23,725 bases of DNA from a virus. Where the stretch lies: positions 1 through 23,725 of the IMG/VR virus record IMGVR_UViG_3300030382_001913; one strand, given 5' to 3'. The position numbers were made by a program, and so were the translations under genes. The notes beneath the pieces are model-generated. The model did not search any database, was not told the origin of the DNA, and saw only the letters and a list, made by a program, of their open reading frames with translations. Positions 22,040-23,725 of the stretch are shown piece by piece. Numbering within the stretch: position 1 is the stretch's first letter; every line of letters starts with the position of its first letter.

Positions 22040-23556
22040 TAAAAGCGACTCCTGACCACCCGAGACCTTGAGTCCACAGACATCAAGGACACTTCTCTGT
22101 CCATCATGAAGGCTATTGCCAGAGCAGTCGGCACGTCGTCATTCGCTCCCCTGCGAGCTTCCATCCGACCGTGGGAGCCAATCACGACGACTTGTTTCAT
22201 CTGCGCCAGTCCTTCTTCGTCGGGGATGATAACGGCTCCCCGGTCAATTTCTTCCTTCAGGTTCAGCCACATCTCTCTGCGGTTGGACTCCGACGTACGC
22301 CATCCGAAGTCCCTCCGTTTGTCCACGGACTTGATGACGCCGTACAGGTTTCGATAGTGAGCGCGTTCCGCCGCTCTGAGCACGTCGATGCCCCAGTCGT
22401 TAGTCTCAATCGCCCACAGAGGCCAGCCGTATATCTCCAGCAGTTTGATTGACTCGTTGGCGAACACGGACGTTCCCCACTCTTTCGTCAATATGCGCGC
22501 CACGACGGCCCGCGCCCCCAAATCCACGACGTAGGTGGCACTGTAGTCCATCCCAACCCCGTGCGAAGTGTCCGTCGCCGCTGCGTATCTGCGCCCGATC
22601 TGATGTTTCGTGTAGATGTGCACGGGTCCGTCAGACAGGATCGGCTCTCGTATGTGGCTTTTCATGTACTCTAGCACATCAAGGTCGAAGAACGCGTTTG
22701 CCCCCGCCGGTTCGAGGGCTTCTTCCACCGACCCGGGAAACTCTTGCGACATAAAGAGTTCCACGGACAGGACGGAAGTCTTCGGGACGTTACGTTTCTC
22801 GCGTTCGTACCACGCGTCGTCGCGTCCCGGACGGACTCGCCATCCAAAGAACAGAGTTGCCCAACCGTTTTCGGGTGCGCCGAGAAACGACGACAGAAAG
22901 ACCGACTCGGCCTTGGACTTGTTCACAGTCGAGATGAGAAACATCTGCCCGCCGGTGGAACCAACCGACGCAGCCAACGTCAAATAGGCCTCCTCAAGGT
23001 CTTCATGGAAGTCCGCCTCGTCCATCACTATTAGAGAGAAGTCGTCCCCACGCCCCGAATCCGCACTAGACGAGAATGCAGTCACCGTCGATGTAACACC
23101 CTCCCCAAAAGCCAACTCCATCTGGAGCTTCGACGACGCCGCCAACGGAAGTTGCCACGCAGAAGGAAGGTTGTTGTAAACAAACTTGACCTTCTCCATG
23201 AGACGGATAGCCTTGTCCTGATTCTCAGAAAACATCCCGATTAAACTGCCCGGATAAAACCGGAAAAGCCAACACGTATATGCCGCCGCCACCCAGGAAG
23301 CCCCTATCTGACGCGCCTTCATGACGACAAGCCTGTCCTCCACCATCATCGCCCTGGCAATCTCCAAAGTATGATCCCAAAGCTCCATGTCACGCTTGCC
23401 ACCACGAATCTTCATGAGCCGCTGCGGACGCTCAAGAATCTTCACAAACTTCAAGAACTTGAGAAAATCCATCGACGCCATCGTATAGTCAAGCTCCGCC
23501 TTGATGGCGGCTCGCTCCTGAAGCGTAGCACCTGGAGGAACCCTGAGCACAGTCAT
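22039..23556 (-). CDS. terL: terminase large subunit (packaging ATPase and nuclease)
   Basis: 505 aa from the chosen start. ATPase domain: a deviant Walker A, KARQIGASW (residues 80-88), has lysine at its front instead of in the GKS position, as in lambda gpA-type motors. Walker B is LIVMDEAD (175-182) and the coupling motif FLISTVN (206-212). Nuclease domain, RNase H-like: acidic residues near D329 (TDTSHG), E383 (AIETND) and D473/D474 (NDDVPTALAIAF). It cuts concatemeric DNA and pumps it into the head through the portal encoded next. The frame is open to 23694, but the extra 46 residues are Cys/Gly/Trp-rich from a G/T-rich tract, so the ATG at 23556 is preferred; its Shine-Dalgarno is weak (GGCGTGAG). 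No small subunit is seen in the window. Confidence 0.9.
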   Translation of the reverse strand: MTVLRVPPGATLQERAAIKAELDYTMASMDFLKFLKFVKILERPQRLMKIRGGKRDMELWDHTLEIARAMMVEDRLVVMKARQIGASWVAAAYTCWLFRFYPGSLIGMFSENQDKAIRLMEKVKFVYNNLPSAWQLPLAASSKLQMELAFGEGVTSTVTAFSSSADSGRGDDFSLIVMDEADFHEDLEEAYLTLAASVGSTGGQMFLISTVNKSKAESVFLSSFLGAPENGWATLFFGWRVRPGRDDAWYEREKRNVPKTSVLSVELFMSQEFPGSVEEALEPAGANAFFDLDVLEYMKSHIREPILSDGPVHIYTKHQIGRRYAAATDTSHGVGMDYSATYVVDLGARAVVARILTKEWGTSVFANESIKLLEIYGWPLWAIETNDWGIDVLRAAERAHYRNLYGVIKSVDKRRDFGWRTSESNRREMWLNLKEEIDRGAVIIPDEEGLAQMKQVVVIGSHGRMEARRGANDDVPTALAIAFMMDREVSLMSVDSRSRVVRSRF

Positions 23557-23725
23557 CTCACGCCGAGTATACAACACAACAAACAAAACCCGCCACAAAC
23601 CCCAACCAACCCCCAACACACAGAAGTCATCGCCGCAACCGACAACACAGATGACATGCCGAACACAAGGAATCCTTCCGTAGGGACTCTCCACAGTACC
23701 TATACGCGCGCGCGGGACTCCGCCC
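23557..23725. other. leader region upstream of terminase with G/T-rich tract
   Basis: No gene is supported here. On the coding (minus) strand 51 of 52 bases at 23571-23622 are G or T, with runs of five, four and three G. A TATACT hexamer (23566-23571) resembles a -10 box but has no acceptable -35. At the window edge, 23701-23714 is an alternating TATACGCGCGCGCG tract. This may be the end of an upstream gene, a leader, or a packaging-related site. Confidence 0.45.

Noticed and set aside
23566-23571. TATACT as a -10 box for terminase
   Set aside because: No acceptable -35 at 15-19 bp spacing, and it would give an almost leaderless message; too weak to call a promoter.
23557-23694. 46-residue N-terminal extension of terminase
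   Set aside because: It is encoded by the G/T-rich tract and reads as Cys/Gly/Trp/Val low-complexity sequence unlike any terminase N-terminus.
1-23725. CRISPR arrays, insertion sequences, attachment sites and long terminal repeats
   Set aside because: I found no regularly spaced repeats, transposase or integrase motifs, and no repeat shared between the two window ends.

Overview
The window is one side of a tailed double-stranded DNA phage genome (Caudoviricetes). All 24 genes I support lie on the minus strand and are read from right to left, packed head to tail with ATGA, TAATG or near-zero-gap junctions. No tape measure, tail tube or sheath gene is visible, while two very large probable internal virion proteins and a neck/nozzle-like pair are. 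That favours a short-tailed (podovirus-like) virion. The GC-rich, moderately mosaic sequence and the style of the fibre and propeller proteins look like an environmental phage. The host cannot be told from the sequence, and no integrase, repressor, replication gene or obvious endolysin is present here.

Layout in transcription order, from high to low coordinates: a G/T-rich leader (23557-23725); large terminase (22039-23556); portal (20306-22039); a 60-aa basic protein; an 875-aa and a 1700-aa protein that I infer to be carried in the head and ejected with the DNA; and a 48-aa four-cysteine zinc-ribbon protein resembling phage Mu Com. A 188-bp gap (12061-12248) follows. It holds what looks like its own small transcription unit: a promoter with a perfect -35 box, a tRNA-like RNA, and a strong intrinsic terminator. 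Next come the scaffold, the major capsid protein, an HNH-nuclease remnant in frame with the capsid gene, a lectin-fold-like virion protein, three head-completion or unknown proteins, a fibre, two small proteins, a neck-adaptor-like protein and a beta-propeller nozzle-like protein. Both of the last two carry an inserted beta-sandwich. A 46-aa basic protein and a run of small membrane proteins (XhlA-like and holin-like) finish the window.

The genes form a packaging, ejection, head, tail and probable lysis programme. Terminase drives DNA through the portal into a shell built from capsid protein on the scaffold. The two giant proteins probably form the ejection machinery. The adaptor, propeller and fibre proteins make the tail and contact the host surface, and the small membrane proteins probably serve host exit. 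The region most worth a second look is the promoter, tRNA-like RNA and terminator unit at 12099-12274, which sits exactly at the boundary between the packaging/ejection block and the capsid block.
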